A stretch of 64,000 bases of DNA, taken from contig CAJNDS010002190.1 of assembly GCA_905221605.1 (NCBI GenBank), forward strand, positions 1,456,788 through 1,520,787, in the 5' to 3' direction. Positions 63,931-64,000 of this stretch are shown in pieces (the first letter of the stretch is position 1; every line of letters begins with the position of its first letter). Under the pieces are notes generated by a model. That model was not told where the DNA came from. It did no database searches and saw only the letters and a program-made list of their open reading frames with translations. The position numbers and the translations under genes are program-made. Source of the stretch: Symbiodinium natans. Its lineage: Eukaryota > Sar > Dinophyceae > Suessiales > Symbiodiniaceae.

Positions 63931-64000
63931 AACCTTAAACCCGAGCAGCTAAGGACTACATCTGGTTGGCAACGAGGCGACGATGGACGACCTTGGCTTC

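Overview
The window looks like nuclear DNA of a dinoflagellate. The signs are: every gene I can support is on the + strand; introns end in AG but start with GT, GC or GA; exons are tiny (25-60 bp is common); many small terminal-inverted-repeat (TIR) elements are present, several forming whole introns (introners); the protein families (DUF4116 repeats, RelA/SpoT-like, ankyrin and WD40 fusions) are common in that group; and plant-type telomere repeats (TTTAGGG / CCCTAAA) are scattered through all 64 kb. I cannot name the genus. I saw no rRNA, tRNA, CRISPR array, operon or bacterial signal.

Layout. (1) About 1-16211: dispersed candidate exons, some with leucine-rich-repeat (LRR) character, ending at a stop at 16209-16211. 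A 5'-truncated LINE reverse transcriptase lies here inside a small TIR element, with a 13-bp target duplication. (2) 16978-22750: a multi-exon gene joining a RelA/SpoT-like domain, ankyrin repeats and fourteen 40-residue WD40-like blades (two propellers). (3) About 22.8-42.9 kb: many short candidate exons of unidentified genes, with stops at 24472, 25273, 30719 and 41411. (4) 42971 to about 60562: a gene starting with a ubiquitin-like segment and continuing as DUF4116 repeats, in exons of 25-62 bp that ORF finding cannot see. (5) 51947-54762: a complete six-exon gamma-glutamyltranspeptidase gene, apparently nested on the same strand in a 4-kb intron of gene 4. (6) About 60.6-64 kb: telomere-like repeats with fragments of at least one more gene.

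Two patterns stand out. First, exons are often preceded by (CCCTAAA)n and followed by (TTTAGGG)n, the orientation of telomeres around a linear chromosome, so many introns read donor-TTTAGGG...CCCTAAA-AG. Second, at least a dozen TIR element families are present, about 45 copies in all. In the transpeptidase gene and the RelA-ankyrin-WD40 gene their ends coincide with splice sites, and target duplications let splicing restore the exon without a scar. Exon coordinates rest on reading phase, splice dinucleotides and family consensus, with no transcript data.
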